This document shows positions 1 through 9,364 of a DNA stretch of 64,000 nt, in pieces. The notes under the pieces were generated by a model, which saw nothing but the letters and a program-made list of their open reading frames with translations, ran no database searches and had not been told where the DNA came from. The stretch comes from Methanosarcinales archaeon (lineage in GTDB: Archaea > Halobacteriota > Methanosarcinia > Methanosarcinales > Methanoperedenaceae): assembly GCA_905339155.1 (NCBI GenBank), contig CAJPFJ010000022.1, positions 62,001 to 126,000 on the forward strand, given 5' to 3'. Numbering within the stretch: the stretch's first letter is position 1; each line of letters begins with the position of its first letter. The translations under genes and the position numbers were made by a program.

Positions 1-64
1 AATCCTCATCCCACTGTTCCATTTCAAAAATATACCAGGTTCCTGTGAATTCAGAATTATCCAT
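1..64 (-). CDS. Start of a virion-region gene, cut by window edge
   Basis: A minus-strand ATG (62-64) overlaps the TAA stop of the upstream gene in an ATGGATAA arrangement. It opens a frame that runs off the window after about 21 residues (MDNSEFTGTWYIFEMEQW...). The tight overlap with the tail-like gene before it suggests the next gene of the same virion operon. Too little is visible to name a function. Confidence 0.5.
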   Translation of the reverse strand, partial: MDNSEFTGTWYIFEMEQWDED

Positions 65-683
65 TGTATTCTTCCCACATGATTTCAGAAACCACTTTTC
101 GTGTATCCGAGTTCGATCCTGCGTCTGGCTGCCAGAATACAACACCTTCACCTTCACGTATAACTACCTCATAATTATCTTCCCTCGGAATCCAGAATGC
201 TTCGCTAGGGGTTGCAGTAGCCAAACCCGCGCTACCCAGCGACGTCACTGGAAGGGCCGCCCAGAGAACCTGCCCATAAGTGCAGGTGAGCCCTGCAATA
301 GTTGTTCTTATATCGAAAGCTTGCGCTGGATAATTGCTATCAAATTTGGCGGCTGTTCCAGGTGTTCCTGAAGGAGTACCTGTAAACGTCATAAGGGATA
401 TTGCAAGTCGCGGAACAGTGGATACAGAAAGTGCGGATGTTATTTGTGTCGCAACTCTGATACGTTCCAATCTTATCTTTTTGCCGCTTCCTGGCTTATT
501 AACTATCCAGAAAAAACCTCCCGTATTTACGGAATGAGCTGACGCCTGAACAGTCAGGTTTCCGCTGTGGTAATTATAACATCCATAGAATGTTTCTGGA
601 TCATATTCTTCCACGACCAGCGCCTTATTTGCAGTTACATCTGCCAGGTTCCCTGAAGAACCGCTTTTCAATATTATGCTCAT
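57..683 (-). CDS. Putative provirus structural protein (208 aa)
   Basis: Hypothetical protein with no catalytic motif that I recognise. It is Gly/Ser/Thr/Ala rich with alternating beta-strand patterns, has no signal peptide or membrane segment, and ends MWEEYNG. Composition and neighbours (a tail-fibre-like protein directly upstream) fit a virion decoration or tail-tip protein. I place the start at the ATG following GGAGATTTGAAA rather than at a TTG two codons earlier, because of ribosome-binding-site spacing. Viral role is inferred from context, not from a recognised domain. Confidence 0.55.
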   Translation of the reverse strand: MSIILKSGSSGNLADVTANKALVVEEYDPETFYGCYNYHSGNLTVQASAHSVNTGGFFWIVNKPGSGKKIRLERIRVATQITSALSVSTVPRLAISLMTFTGTPSGTPGTAAKFDSNYPAQAFDIRTTIAGLTCTYGQVLWAALPVTSLGSAGLATATPSEAFWIPREDNYEVVIREGEGVVFWQPDAGSNSDTRKVVSEIMWEEYNG

Positions 684-696
684 TTTCAAATCTCCT

Positions 697-1503
697 TCAA
701 CCTATTACGTTAATAATATACGTTCCAAAAGTTCCATTCTTTGCTGTTACTATGATATCGAAACTTACTCCTGGAATAATGTTTGCGGGGTATGCCGTTA
801 TTCCCTCAACCGCATAATCTTCCGGGTCATGATGTACCGTTGCAATACCTGACGGTGTACATATTAATCTGCTGTCAGCCCTGATCCAGGGTGCGGGCAC
901 AGTTGCAATTGCATTGATGTCTTCATTACCAGATACAAATCCAAAATCCACCACGACCTGGACGAAATTATTTCCCAATGGGGGGATTGCCCAGGTACTA
1001 TCGCCTCTCAGAAACCTTGTGCTGTCCGCACCTGGGCCGCCAAGTTGAGACGCAGGTACTTTTCCATCATATAGATTCGCTTTATTTTCCAGATCCGAAA
1101 CAAGACCTGTGATTTCAGATTGAGTATGGGTATGGCTTGTGGGGATTCTTGGATCGAAATTTCTGGGATCGCTGTCGGTCACGAACTTATTCGCTATTCC
1201 TGGAGCGCCATAAGTCCCTGCAAGTGCAGCCTTTTCTTCTGCTGAGGGATCAATCGAATTGCTATGCAGGAGACTATGATCAAAAGTTGATTCATGCACT
1301 GTGACAACATCGCTTGCGGCGAAATCTGAGGATGGATGAGATCCAAGTGTTGCTGCATCAATTCCCAGAGAATCATGCGCTGCTTTATCGTGATCGCTCA
1401 AAATAAGGGTTATTGGCACCGGTGTTATCTCATGCTCCTCATTCCATTCTGCCGCTGCCAATTTTGTTTTACTTGCTTTTTTCGATCTGTGTGTAATTCC
1501 CAT
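697..1503 (-). CDS. Tail-fibre-like virion protein (268 aa)
   Basis: The middle of the protein (about residues 120-175) has the architecture of many phage tail-fibre or collar proteins: a HTHTQSEITGL segment, then a KVPASQLGG linker and a RFLRGDSTWA box. The C-terminal third (about 180-268) is beta-rich and may be the receptor-binding or capping domain. It lies 13 bases upstream of the 208-aa structural gene on the same strand, so both are probably co-transcribed as part of a provirus or virus-derived tail module. The family match is from recognised motif style; host range and exact role are unknown. Confidence 0.7.
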   Translation of the reverse strand: MGITHRSKKASKTKLAAAEWNEEHEITPVPITLILSDHDKAAHDSLGIDAATLGSHPSSDFAASDVVTVHESTFDHSLLHSNSIDPSAEEKAALAGTYGAPGIANKFVTDSDPRNFDPRIPTSHTHTQSEITGLVSDLENKANLYDGKVPASQLGGPGADSTRFLRGDSTWAIPPLGNNFVQVVVDFGFVSGNEDINAIATVPAPWIRADSRLICTPSGIATVHHDPEDYAVEGITAYPANIIPGVSFDIIVTAKNGTFGTYIINVIG

Positions 1504-1513
1504 TCTTATTACC

Positions 1514-2068
1514 TTATTCTAAAATTGCAATGTCAAGATAACTGGTATCCAGGGCAAATTCTGTGGTTGGCATATGAAGGGTATATATTTTATTATCGGC
1601 TGCAGTGATTCTAAGATATGCCTTATCATCTATTTTAATTGGATGTCTTGCTACTATCCTTCCTGCAGCCAGATCTGTCAGGTTTGCGAAAGTCTCCAGT
1701 AAAATACTGTCCGAGGAATAACATCTTATTTCCTTGAGTGCAGGATGCTGAACATTGATCAAATTGTTTTCTGGTTTTTCAAAAGTTGGTACCTGCATGC
1801 TGATTGAACGCGCGTAATTATGCCAGGTCATGGGAGCTTTTAAGATACTGAGATATGATTTTATCGTCTCGACTTCCGCAGGAGTCAATGAATTGGCGAA
1901 ATCTATGCCTTCTTTGAATTTCGATTGAACCAGAATCTGTTTTACTTTGTCATTTTTATGAGTAGACTCCTTTATTCTTCGCACCTGCACCCCATTATTC
2001 ATCTGATATACTGTATTTCCCTGTTTGCCCGCCTTTATGTCTCCATACTTATTGACGACCTTCACCAT
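1514..2068 (-). CDS. Hypothetical protein of the virion operon (184 aa)
   Basis: First gene of the minus-strand virion cluster. I use the internal ATG giving MVKVVNKYGDIKAGKQG, because the 45 residues upstream read like untranslated leader and lack family-like character. The N-terminal part (residues 1-80) is basic and resembles small phage DNA- or virion-associated proteins; the C-terminal part is beta-rich. No catalytic residues are recognised. It ends 11 bases before the tail-fibre-like gene, consistent with one operon. Function unknown. Confidence 0.5.
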   Translation of the reverse strand: MVKVVNKYGDIKAGKQGNTVYQMNNGVQVRRIKESTHKNDKVKQILVQSKFKEGIDFANSLTPAEVETIKSYLSILKAPMTWHNYARSISMQVPTFEKPENNLINVQHPALKEIRCYSSDSILLETFANLTDLAAGRIVARHPIKIDDKAYLRITAADNKIYTLHMPTTEFALDTSYLDIAILE

Positions 2069-2187
2069 GATATGGATAATATAGTCATTCTTATATTTAT
2101 CTTTTCGATAGGCATGGCGCTGTCCGAAATCATATGGTTTTTCAGTCTTAATAATAATCGGAGACCTACGCCGGTGAACAGGGTTTA

Positions 2188-2360
2188 GGAAGATGATCTG
2201 CAAAGCTTTTGCTCTCCAAAATGCATTTTGTGTCGTTTTGCCACCATCAGTTCTTCCATTACCTTTGAATCATAATCAATAGGATGATTCCTATTTTTAA
2301 ATGATGCAAGAAGAGGCTCTAAGCTATGCCCTGTCCATGTAAGTAAAAAAAATCAAAAAA
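2188..2360. other. Intergenic stretch with possible gene remnant
   Basis: On the minus strand a frame is open for about 50 codons up to a TAA near 2188 (it contains ...MEELMVAKRHKMHFGEQ...), but it lacks a good start with a ribosome binding site. It could be the tail end of a decayed gene. Nothing else is seen between the virion genes and the next operon. Confidence 0.2.
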
Positions 2361-2762
2361 TCAAGTTTTCTTAATTTCTTTTGGCGTAATGAGTGAACGA
2401 GCGATATTGTAAGCGAAGAGATAGATGCCAAGAAGGGATATTATTCCAAATATAACTGTCCCTGTCATGTAATTTGTACTGCCATACCTGTATGGCATCG
2501 TGAAGGCAAGCCCCACCAGACCGATATTCTGCAACCAGAATTGAATTTCTGCCAATCGCAAACTGTGCAGGTCAGTGCCCGCAAACACCGGCAGCAAGTG
2601 ATATCCCACACCAAATATCATCATGGCCACAAAACCAATCAGAAGGACATGGGCATGAGATGGCTTTATGGATTCTGATGTCAGGAGCATGATAACTCCC
2701 ATAGTGCTTCCGATAACGAGATAAATGAGGCTTGCCCATGCGAACTTTAATGGTATTTCCAT
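2361..2762 (-). CDS. Heme-copper-oxidase subunit I-like small membrane protein
   Basis: 133 aa with four predicted membrane helices. The second helix carries SHAHVLLIGF and GVGYHLLPVF, resembling the His-bearing helices of cytochrome oxidase / NO reductase subunit I, but the protein is only a quarter of the length of a catalytic subunit. Small relatives of this kind are often encoded beside DUF1858 proteins, as here. It is the last gene of a three-gene minus operon. A heme-binding or NO/oxygen-related role is inference from the paired histidines; it cannot be a full oxidase. Confidence 0.65.
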   Translation of the reverse strand: MEIPLKFAWASLIYLVIGSTMGVIMLLTSESIKPSHAHVLLIGFVAMMIFGVGYHLLPVFAGTDLHSLRLAEIQFWLQNIGLVGLAFTMPYRYGSTNYMTGTVIFGIISLLGIYLFAYNIARSLITPKEIKKT

Positions 2763-2785
2763 TATCTATTTTCCTGAGATCAGTT

Positions 2786-2989
2786 CTATGATAGCCCGGC
2801 AGCTTTATTCAGTTCATCCATCAGTTGCTCGATATTTACCCTGTGCATCCTGCAAAAGAACTCCAGGTTCTCGGAAGGTAACCTCCCTGCATATTTCGGC
2901 ATACCATGTTTGATAAACACTTCCCTTGTAGCAGGGTATTTTGTAATTACTTCGTTAAGTTTATTCTCTCTGGATATTTTCTCTAACAC
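2786..2989 (-). CDS. DUF1858 domain protein
   Basis: 67 aa. The sequence (ITKYPATREVFIKHGMPKY, later FFCRMHRVNIEQLMDELN) matches the DUF1858 / ScdA N-terminal type fold, which occurs alone or fused to hybrid-cluster and iron-sulfur repair proteins. One conserved Cys is present. The GTG start is preferred because GGGGTGA lies four bases upstream; a TTG one codon earlier is too close. It sits between the membrane protein and the carboxymuconolactone decarboxylase-like gene. The likely role is redox or nitrosative-stress related, by context only. Confidence 0.7.
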   Translation of the reverse strand: MLEKISRENKLNEVITKYPATREVFIKHGMPKYAGRLPSENLEFFCRMHRVNIEQLMDELNKAAGLS

Positions 2990-3007
2990 CAAATCACCCC
3001 TATTGCT

Positions 3008-3364
3008 TTATTTCAACAGCTTTTTCATCGCACCCTTGCAAACATTTACCCCGGGCGCCCCTGCAGTAACAAATACCACTCCAAGCGTATCCAGTATTTC
3101 TTCTTTGGTGGCTCCATGATTCAGCGCGCTTTTCATTTGCATCTCCACGCAGTCAGGGCACAACCTCCCTGCAACGACTGCAAGTCCCATTAACACTTTT
3201 ATCTTTGCAGGTAAGGCAGTATCTGTCCACATTGCTTTATCGCTTGCCTTGTAGAGCTTGAACCACTCAGGTGCCTCCCCGCCTATTAACTGCATTATTT
3301 CAGGAGTGAAACCCATGCTTTCTTTTGCATATTCAAGCTGTTCCTTAATTTCTTTTTTTTCCAT
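3008..3364 (-). CDS. Carboxymuconolactone decarboxylase / AhpD-like protein
   Basis: 118 aa, typical length for the CMD family. The core helix-turn-helix region includes RLCPDCVEMQMKSAL then NHGATKEEI, giving the CxxC-like redox pair (CPDC) and the downstream His-Gly-Ala signature of AhpD-type peroxidase partners. Start chosen at the ATG behind GGAGGTACGAATT. It is the first gene of the operon with the DUF1858 and the oxidase-like membrane proteins, so a peroxide or thiol-redox role is plausible. The physiological substrate is not determined by sequence. Confidence 0.85.
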   Translation of the reverse strand: MEKKEIKEQLEYAKESMGFTPEIMQLIGGEAPEWFKLYKASDKAMWTDTALPAKIKVLMGLAVVAGRLCPDCVEMQMKSALNHGATKEEILDTLGVVFVTAGAPGVNVCKGAMKKLLK

Positions 3365-5495
3365 AATTCGTACCTCCCATAGTTGATTTTAAAAATTTTC
3401 AGGCTCAAATCTGATAAAGGTATTTATGTCGTAATCTCTATATCAGGATTATCCTTGCTCAAATAAAGATTCAGCCGCTAATGAGCTGCGGATTTTTATT
3501 GCTTCTCGTATATTGAAATGTTGAATTTTATAAAAATACCATGAGATAAATCGAAATTAGCCTGGAACTAACCCGAAACCAACCCGAACTCGAATCGTTT
3601 TCATACACATCATCAACCCGCACTTATCCACAATCCCACACAGACTGCCAGTCACAGCCTATCCAACATAGAATAATCTTCAATAGAAACCCGGTCATCA
3701 TTCAGATAAATCCGTCTAGCATTCAAAAGTCAACAGTACAATCAGCACGCTATGAATGCATCCGATAGCATCCAGAGAATAGAGGCATATCACATAATTT
3801 CTTTTATCTGAAGCCAATTGGCAGCAATTCGAGAGGTCTCACATTAGAACCAGGAGAAAAAAAGGCTTGCCATAGTCTAGAAGAATTACCTCTCGAATGG
3901 ATATGAAATCCAACATGAAGACCATGCACCTGAGCCTATAGGCGAACAGTTCCGTTGACATCTGGCACTCATTCCAGATGCAACCGTACTCACATAGTGC
4001 AGCGCTCGTCATAATGAAAGGATGCAGATGGCCAACATAAATCGAGAGGGATGAATCTAAAGAACATGGAGTGAATTAATTTTTTCCGCTTGAGAAAACC
4101 CGCGATATTCCAGGGAGACTGACTGCAAACAATGTGAAAACTAAGTTGTGATCTTTGCATTGCTTTCTCGTAGCAGTCAAGCAGTCATCTCCAAATTTAG
4201 ATGAGCCTCGATAATCTCCCCTCCTTCACAGGGTCAGTAATGAAGATGGAAATAGCAGAGAGTACATTTTAACTCTTCTCATCCTGCTTATTTATTCACA
4301 TGCCTGCAGTAGCTTTCAATAAAGATTGCATATAAAGGTACTTTAATCGGATCGTAAGGACAATGCCATCATTATTTCGTATGTTGGGCATATTTTCCAA
4401 TCCTGACAATTGGTTCATCGCAATATTTTCCCTATTGTGAGACTATCAATCAACTTCAGATCAGGGATTGTCCGGCTATAGGTCGTGAGTCCTCGGATTA
4501 AGCTGCGGCTCAGAAACCGCTTCACTGAAAGGAGAAATCGATATCCCAATAGACGAACTCGAATTTTAAGGCGAATCAAAGCTAACGTTGGGAACTCATC
4601 AGATTTTAGTTGCTCCATCTTGGCGTCCCGCGCGATATGAGCCATGTGCATGGGCGGATGCCATACTATTCATTATCATTTCTTCAATTGGTATCATGTA
4701 AACAAACCGCTGAATCCATTCGATATAGTCCAGCATGGTTGAGACGGCATAAGCCTTCGCGCCCAATTTTTAGCCTTGAAATAAATCCTTTTTTACTCAA
4801 CGTGATACACCCGCCGCCGCAGGCGGCGCGCAGGCGCGAAGCATCGCGAGCGCCGTCCGCACGAAGTGCGGCGCACACTGCCATGGAAGGGCAAGCGCTC
4901 ACCCAAGAAGATATCGTTTCCTATGAGAATGAATCTCCAAAAAGAACGTCATCGTATCTGTGGGATTCCAGAGGTCATTTTGTACCCGGCATGAACACAT
5001 ATTGATTGGTGTCAATACAATGGACGCACGAACCGTATTCAAGAGAAATTCATTATCAATGGTCGAATCATTTTAAACCATTTCTAATACACTATAGCTG
5101 AGATCCGCATTGCCTACCTCTTTGCAGCGAAATAGAAGCCCATGCAGAGCGAAGCGATGGGTCATGCTATGCCGTCTGCCCGAAGGGCAGCGCCAGTCAT
5201 GAGTATTATTTGAAGATAACATGCTATAATGATGCGGGATCTGATTCCATATCCCGCAGTGGATATATCTTTCCAGCACGAGAAAACCCGCGATATCCAG
5301 GGAATGATGAGTGCATGCAATATGAAAAAAAGACTGTGACTCCTCACTTCCTTGCTGGCAGCAGCTTTTCCGAGGCCGCCCGGAGGGCGGGCGAGGCGCA
5401 CCATAGTAAAAACAGCGCATGGACAGCCAGCAGCCACCGATGTGCGAGGAACGAGCGCTGAGGCGGCGTATAAAAAAAGAAAAGGATAAAAGATG
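3365..5495. other. Gene-poor interval with decayed sequence and repeats
   Basis: No frame here looks like a real gene: the open frames have no ribosome binding site, odd composition and cross GC-rich hairpins. It holds a short 11-bp-period repeat (3553-3598), a dispersed repeat pair beginning GAGAAAACCCGCGATAT (about 4092-4150 and again about 5280-5345), and, from about 4800, GC-rich mini-hairpins. Likely degenerate mobile-element sequence. Confidence 0.5.
3553..3598. repeat. Short degenerate repeat, about 11-bp period
   Basis: Four units of the type C-Y-G-R-A-A-Y-T-A-R-C follow each other: CGAAATTAGC, CTGGAACTAAC, CCGAAACCAAC, CCGAACTCGAATCG. The same unit builds the larger 21-bp-period array at 10457-10692, so this is an outlying copy of that repeat family. 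Confidence 0.55.
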
Positions 5496-5654
5496 TCACT
5501 TGTACGGGAGTATCTCGGATTTCCAGCAAGCAACATAGCAACCTTCATCAATGATTTCTTCCACCCTTCCGCAGATCGGGCAGGTCTTCGGTGCATTTAC
5601 TAAATCCATCACAACCTTATCCATTACAGGTTCTTGATTCATACTTTCATTCAT
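5496..5654 (-). CDS. Small zinc-ribbon protein (52 aa)
   Basis: ATG preceded by GGGAGGATTTT, a good ribosome binding site. The product has KTCPICGRVEE followed by EGCYVACWKS, giving two Cys pairs (CPIC and CYVAC) that should bind one zinc ion. Function unknown; such mini-proteins in viruses and plasmids often bind nucleic acid or a partner. Its leader holds a 10-bp hairpin against the ribosome binding site (5668-5702) and the shared leader element (5734-5807). Confidence 0.65.
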   Translation of the reverse strand: MNESMNQEPVMDKVVMDLVNAPKTCPICGRVEEIIDEGCYVACWKSEILPYK

Positions 5655-5667
5655 AAAATCCTCCCGG

Positions 5668-5702
5668 GCTGACGCCCTTCACCCGCCTTGCGGGGCGTCA
5701 GC
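5668..5702 (-). promoter_or_regulatory. 10-bp leader hairpin next to the ribosome binding site
   Basis: Perfect inverted repeat GCTGACGCCC / GGGCGTCAGC with a 15-base loop, ending about six bases before the AGGAGG-like site of the 52-aa gene. The same stem sequence recurs at 6155-6188 before another tiny zinc gene, so it is probably a conserved translational control element rather than chance. Confidence 0.55.
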
Positions 5703-5733
5703 ATCCCTGGAGCAGCGCGGACATCGCAGGAGG

Positions 5734-5807
5734 GCATGATAATGCTCTGTCGCCCGCAGGCGATGCGACCGAAGGGAGCACCCGTAAGGGCAGACCTTTA
5801 TCAATGC
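5734..5807 (-). promoter_or_regulatory. Leader hairpin element, copy A
   Basis: Long imperfect hairpin: GGCAT and GATAA on one side pair with TTATC and ATGCC-like bases on the other, with a single-base bulge and a T-T mismatch (A-A in the minus-sense RNA) next to the inner stem. The inside carries CGCCCGCAGGCG and CCCGTAAGGG mini-hairpins. Lies 79 bases upstream of the 52-aa zinc gene. Same architecture as copies at 6236, 7427, 20740 and 24340. Confidence 0.6.
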
Positions 5808-5997
5808 ACTCCGAGAAGTTGCTGCGCCCGGACGTTTGTGCGATAGAGGCAAATGCAGCCATCGCCGAGGTCGAGCGAAGCGAGGGCGAGGCGCGCAGTG
5901 ACCACGGCCATTCGTGGCAACTTCAAGCACACTGGCAGTCTGCGATGTCGAGCGAAGCGAGGGTGAGCAGGCGTAATAAAAAAAAGAAACAACCTTG

Positions 5998-6141
5998 CTA
6001 CGTGGATACCTCTTCAAGCCGCCCACATGTTCTGCAGTCAGCATAACCATGGATCGCATAACATCTACCTGAGCCGCCGTTTACCACTCTTAGGCTCATC
6101 TTGTGTCCATCTATCTTACATTTGAACTGATTGTTTTCCAT
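5998..6141 (-). CDS. Small Cys-rich protein (47 aa)
   Basis: ATG five bases after AGGAGG. The product contains KCKIDGHKMS and ADCRTCGRLEE, so CxxxxxH plus CxxC could form a zinc knuckle. No family is recognised. It is preceded by the same 10-bp stem (6155-6188) and the same type of leader hairpin (6236-6304) as the 52-aa gene at 5496, although the proteins are not alike, which suggests a shared control of expression. Confidence 0.6.
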   Translation of the reverse strand: MENNQFKCKIDGHKMSLRVVNGGSGRCYAIHGYADCRTCGRLEEVST

Positions 6142-6154
6142 AATTTCCTCCTGG

Positions 6155-6188
6155 GCTGACGCCCTTCACCTGTCTTCGGGGCGTCAGC
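6155..6188 (-). promoter_or_regulatory. 10-bp leader hairpin next to the ribosome binding site
   Basis: GCTGACGCCC pairs with GGGCGTCAGC across a 14-base loop, directly upstream of the AGGAGG of the 47-aa gene. Stem sequence identical to the element at 5668-5702, with different loop bases. Confidence 0.55.
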
Positions 6189-6235
6189 CTCCCTTTCTTC
6201 ATGCACTGGCATCAGGCGCGAAGCGACCCTCGCAG

Positions 6236-6304
6236 CCGGGCTTGATGATGGCTCGTCACCGCAGTGACCGCAGCCCCGCAGGGGAAGCCTTCATCTTAGC
6301 CCGG
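6236..6304 (-). promoter_or_regulatory. Leader hairpin element, copy B
   Basis: CCGGGCT and GATGA pair with TCATC and AGCCCGG, then a T-T mismatch (A-A in RNA sense), then GGCT with AGCC. Internal mini-hairpins GTCACCGCAGTGAC and CCCCGCAGGGG. The outer stem differs in sequence from the other copies but pairs perfectly, i.e. it has compensatory changes. Ends 94 bases before the 47-aa gene. Confidence 0.6.
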
Positions 6305-7278
6305 CGAGAAGGTGAGGAGCGAAGCGCCGTACTCTCTCCCGGAATCTGTTTTCCAGTCGAAACGCTGCGGTCGATCACCCGTCCAGAAAGCCCCTGGGTT
6401 TTCTCAATGCTCCAATGTTCTTCGTGCAGCCGGCACGGACTGCTTCGCCGTCTCCATCCATGAAACGTTGCGAAACGTTTCACGCCCATCGGGTTCTTCA
6501 TTCTCGCCCGGATCAGGGGGGGAGTTGCGTGGAGAGCGCCATCGGGGCGCTCATCTCGCGGGAACGTGCAACCCCCTTTTCATCTTTCGGGGGGGTGGAG
6601 CTTCAGTTCCGGCCTTTTCTAAAAAAAGCTCTCATCTCTTCGGATGCGCAAAGCGCATCATCGTCTTCCATCCTTCATGAGCAGGGGTGAGCCCGTAGGT
6701 CGAAAACGAGCCTGGCGAGGCTCCCCGGCGGAGCGAAGCGACGGCCTATCTTCAGTGACTCCCCTCATGCCCGGGACTCCCGCAGGGATATATCGCGCAG
6801 ATGTGCCATCCGGCTCGTCAGTTCTGCCCGCCAGGGCGGTGCTCACAGGTCGCCTTCGGTGGCGACCGTTCATATTTCCGGATGCATGGGGTTGCATCCC
6901 AGGAATCCGGCAGGATTCAAACCGGGTTCACGCTGACGGGTGGGGCAGGTACAGAGCGAGATCTCATATCGAGCGATTTCTATCTTCCAGGTTTCATGAA
7001 CGATAGCGCCCGCGCGGAGCGCGGAGCATCGCCCGCCTCAGCGGGCGCGCAGGTGTGATGCGAAGCGAGCAACCTCTGGCTGCAGCCAGGTTGAGCCCCG
7101 CCGGCGATTGAGGCGCGCCGTTCATGAAGAAAGAGAGGAAAAGACAGCGATGCCGGGTACTTCTGGTTCTCCAGGATATCCCATGGTCAAACATTTCCCT
7201 GGCGTTTGCCCATAACAGCTTCGTGGACGAATCTCTATGGGTGTTTCATCCCCCCATGGCTCGCGTAAAAAAAAATAA
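6305..7278. other. Gene-free, hairpin-rich stretch
   Basis: No supported gene. It contains several GC-rich inverted repeats, e.g. AGCGCC/GGCGCT near 6535-6552 and GGTCGCC/GGCGACC near 6849-6868, and mini-hairpins such as CCGCGCGGAGCGCGG near 7009. Long open frames on both strands overlap these repeats and are not credible. Confidence 0.5.
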
Positions 7279-7395
7279 TCACGCGTAGAACAGATGTGCC
7301 GGCGTCCCGCAGTTGTCGCAGCAGTTAACCTCGGTGAGCACGGTCTCAGGCATCTTTTCGCCGCAACCTGGACATTTGATTCTTTTCTCTGGCAT
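7279..7395 (-). CDS. Tiny zinc-ribbon protein (38 aa)
   Basis: Starts MPEKRIKCPGCGEK, and the second half has VNCCDNCGTPAHLF. Two CxxC pairs 18 residues apart are a classic short zinc ribbon. ATG follows GTGAGGTGAATAAAC, giving an AGGTGA ribosome binding site. The leader hairpin element (7427-7477) lies only 31 bases upstream, the tightest spacing of the five copies. Function unknown. Confidence 0.7.
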   Translation of the reverse strand: MPEKRIKCPGCGEKMPETVLTEVNCCDNCGTPAHLFYA

Positions 7396-7426
7396 GTTTA
7401 TTCACCTCACCCAAGACCGTGTAGGA

Positions 7427-7477
7427 CTGGCATGATTATGGTTGCGCTGCAGTTCGGCGCAACCTTAATCTTGCCAG
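7427..7477 (-). promoter_or_regulatory. Leader hairpin element, copy E
   Basis: CTGGCA/TGCCAG outer stem, GATTA/TAATC middle stem, T-T mismatch (A-A in RNA sense), then GGTTGCGC/GCGCAACC closed by a nine-base loop that reads CGAACTGCA in the RNA sense. The identical loop sits in the copy at 20740-20797, although the stems differ. Leader of the 38-aa zinc-ribbon gene. Confidence 0.7.
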
Positions 7478-7951
7478 GACTACTTTGACTGTGAGGTGAA
7501 TTTCGCCAGAGAATTTGAGCAATGTCCAGCTGGCGAATACCATGCCTGCACTGCTTACCGAAGATACGTGCGACAGCTGCTTACCCACGCCGGCCCAGTT
7601 CTGCGAGGATTCTTTTTCGACAAGAGCCCGCTAACCCGGGGATGTATCCAGTCGTCTAAAGTTCTTGCGAGGCTTGGCGAAAAGTACACCAGGCCGCGAT
7701 TCTGTTTTTATCCGGGAGCTGAATACTAATGATTACTAATGAATATTAAATTAGTATTCATCATCATAGCTCGTATGGAATCCTGCCCGAATCTCGCCAG
7801 CGGAGAACACCGGGTAGAGGAACGTGCATAGTCCCCGAACCAAGTGAGGGCTATGCCTCAATGGAGCAAAGCGACAGAAGGCCCTGAACTCTCTTAACCG
7901 ATTCACTTACAGATCGGAGATGATTTTTTCGATATAGGAGCTGATAGAAAA
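7478..7951. other. Intergenic stretch, no supported gene
   Basis: An open frame on the plus strand begins near a GAGGTGA motif and contains EDTCDSC-like residues in one of its frames, but none has a convincing start-to-stop gene structure. Near 7855-7885 there is a GCAAAGCGAC mini-hairpin variant. I see nothing else. Confidence 0.35.
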
Positions 7952-8176
7952 TCATTCGCTTTTTACCATTTCAGCGATTCGATTCCCACAGAAACCACAC
8001 TGAAGGAGCTTTGCATTTCCAACTGTGAAATATTGCATCACATGACCGCATTTTTTACAAAATGATGCGCTGCCTTTTGCTTTCATGGTATCGATTGCCT
8101 GTCTAATAGACTGCAATTGATTGTCCTGTTCTTTATCAATGTACATCAGGTCTTCATCACTGAATATTATCGTCAT
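7952..8176 (-). CDS. Zinc-ribbon protein (74 aa)
   Basis: The N-terminal half is an acidic/polar helix (residues 5-35, IDKEQDNQLQSIRQAID). The C-terminal half is a zinc ribbon with FCKKCGH at 39-45 and LQCGFCGNRI at 58-67. An AAGGAGT ribosome binding site is present. No family name can be given. It belongs to the group of very small Cys-pair proteins that dominate this element. Confidence 0.7.
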   Translation of the reverse strand: MTIIFSDEDLMYIDKEQDNQLQSIRQAIDTMKAKGSASFCKKCGHVMQYFTVGNAKLLQCGFCGNRIAEMVKSE

Positions 8177-9364
8177 TGCAATTTACTCCTTTTCTTCAAC
8201 TTTTTAGGACAGAACATGGCATCATTATTAAATATATTTGTGCGTCTCTGCTTTAATATTTCATGCATTTCGTCATAATCTTGGAATTACCTCCAGAAAA
8301 CTCTGACGCAAAATTATCAACTCTTGGTTTTCTATGATTGAAAAGCCGGTCAGGTTTCTTGGGTTTTGTTTGGGTTGGCGATTATAATGCGTATAAACTA
8401 AAGTGTGCAATTCGTGTGAAATATACTTATGTTCATGTCAATCCAATAATAACACGAGGACTCCCCAGTTCAATGCTGGTTCACTTTTTGATCATATGTT
8501 TTGGGAGTCCGCCTCCATATCAAGGAATGTGAATTCATTCTTCATAATTCAAGTCAGAAGAAAAAGACTGATCTTTCAAGCTGCATATATGCCTCTTTCA
8601 GAGAATTTTCAAGAAAGGATTCGGACTGGGAGATCTAAAATTCCAGATACGACGAGCAGCGGGACCAAGGGGTGTTGCTTATAGTCTTAAGCTTTCATCA
8701 TCCAGATGCTATAGCAGACAGTACAACAGGTCGCGCCGAGGTCGAGCGAAGCGAGGGCGAGGCGCGCATATGCGCTCATCCCAGCAACCACAAGCATGCA
8801 GCCGACGATGTGCACGAAGTGCGCTGAGGCGGCGTACACTCGTCTTCCTGTTCTCTTCGATAAGTGTTCCCCAAAAAAAATCAACACTTGTCGAACGTAT
8901 GAGAGGGCTTGCTTGGCAAATTTAAGAGAGGCAAAATGATTTTTTTTGTTATACTCTTTTTTTTGTATGTAAGTTTGTGGAGCCTTGCGGCTACTGGTCA
9001 GTCAGTGTGTGCCCGCCCGTGGGTGGGGGGGTTCAGGTCTGACCCGGTTACGCCGGGACAGGCTGAACTTGGGTGGGGGCGGATTGGGACACACGCACAC
9101 GGCAGGTCATTTCATTTAGCTGCGATACTTCGCAGCCATTTATCAGAGTCATCCGGGGGCGATACCCCGGCGCCCGGCATGTAGACAGGGTGGGTTTGAT
9201 TGTGTGATTCGTGCATAAGATTGTGATATGCTGTTCTGGAGATGATACCGCATCGAGACTTTGATCGGTATAGGCCTCACCTGTTATGAGTACTGAAAAA
9301 ACGATAAACAATTTTTGCAGCTTACTTGACATTTTGCATGATATGAAAAGAGTTGCCCTCCGCA
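8177..9364. other. Gene-poor stretch with GCGAAGC-type repeats
   Basis: No frame here is convincing. Around 8730-8830 is a block with GAGGTCGAGCGAAGCGAG and GCACGAAGTGC mini-hairpins, sharing its order with blocks near 5380-5460, 5865-5960 and 9855-9960. Near 9038-9052 there is a CCCGG/CCGGG hairpin. The rest is low-complexity T-rich and GC-rich sequence. Confidence 0.45.

Noticed and set aside
5734-5807. Leader hairpins as a known riboswitch or box C/D RNA
   Set aside because: GATGATGG looks like a C box at first sight, but there is no matching D box and the element is a long hairpin; I could not match any named class.
4610-7200. Many 60-130-codon open frames on both strands (e.g. starting 4610, 5679, 6131, 6312, 6644)
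   Set aside because: They lack ribosome binding sites, cross GC-rich hairpins and repeats, overlap each other in several frames, and have Arg/Ser/Ala-rich composition typical of repeat shadows.
7496-7729. 77-codon plus-strand frame behind GAGGTGA, with scattered Cys
   Set aside because: The start would be too near the ribosome binding site motif and different frames are equally open; not supported as a gene.
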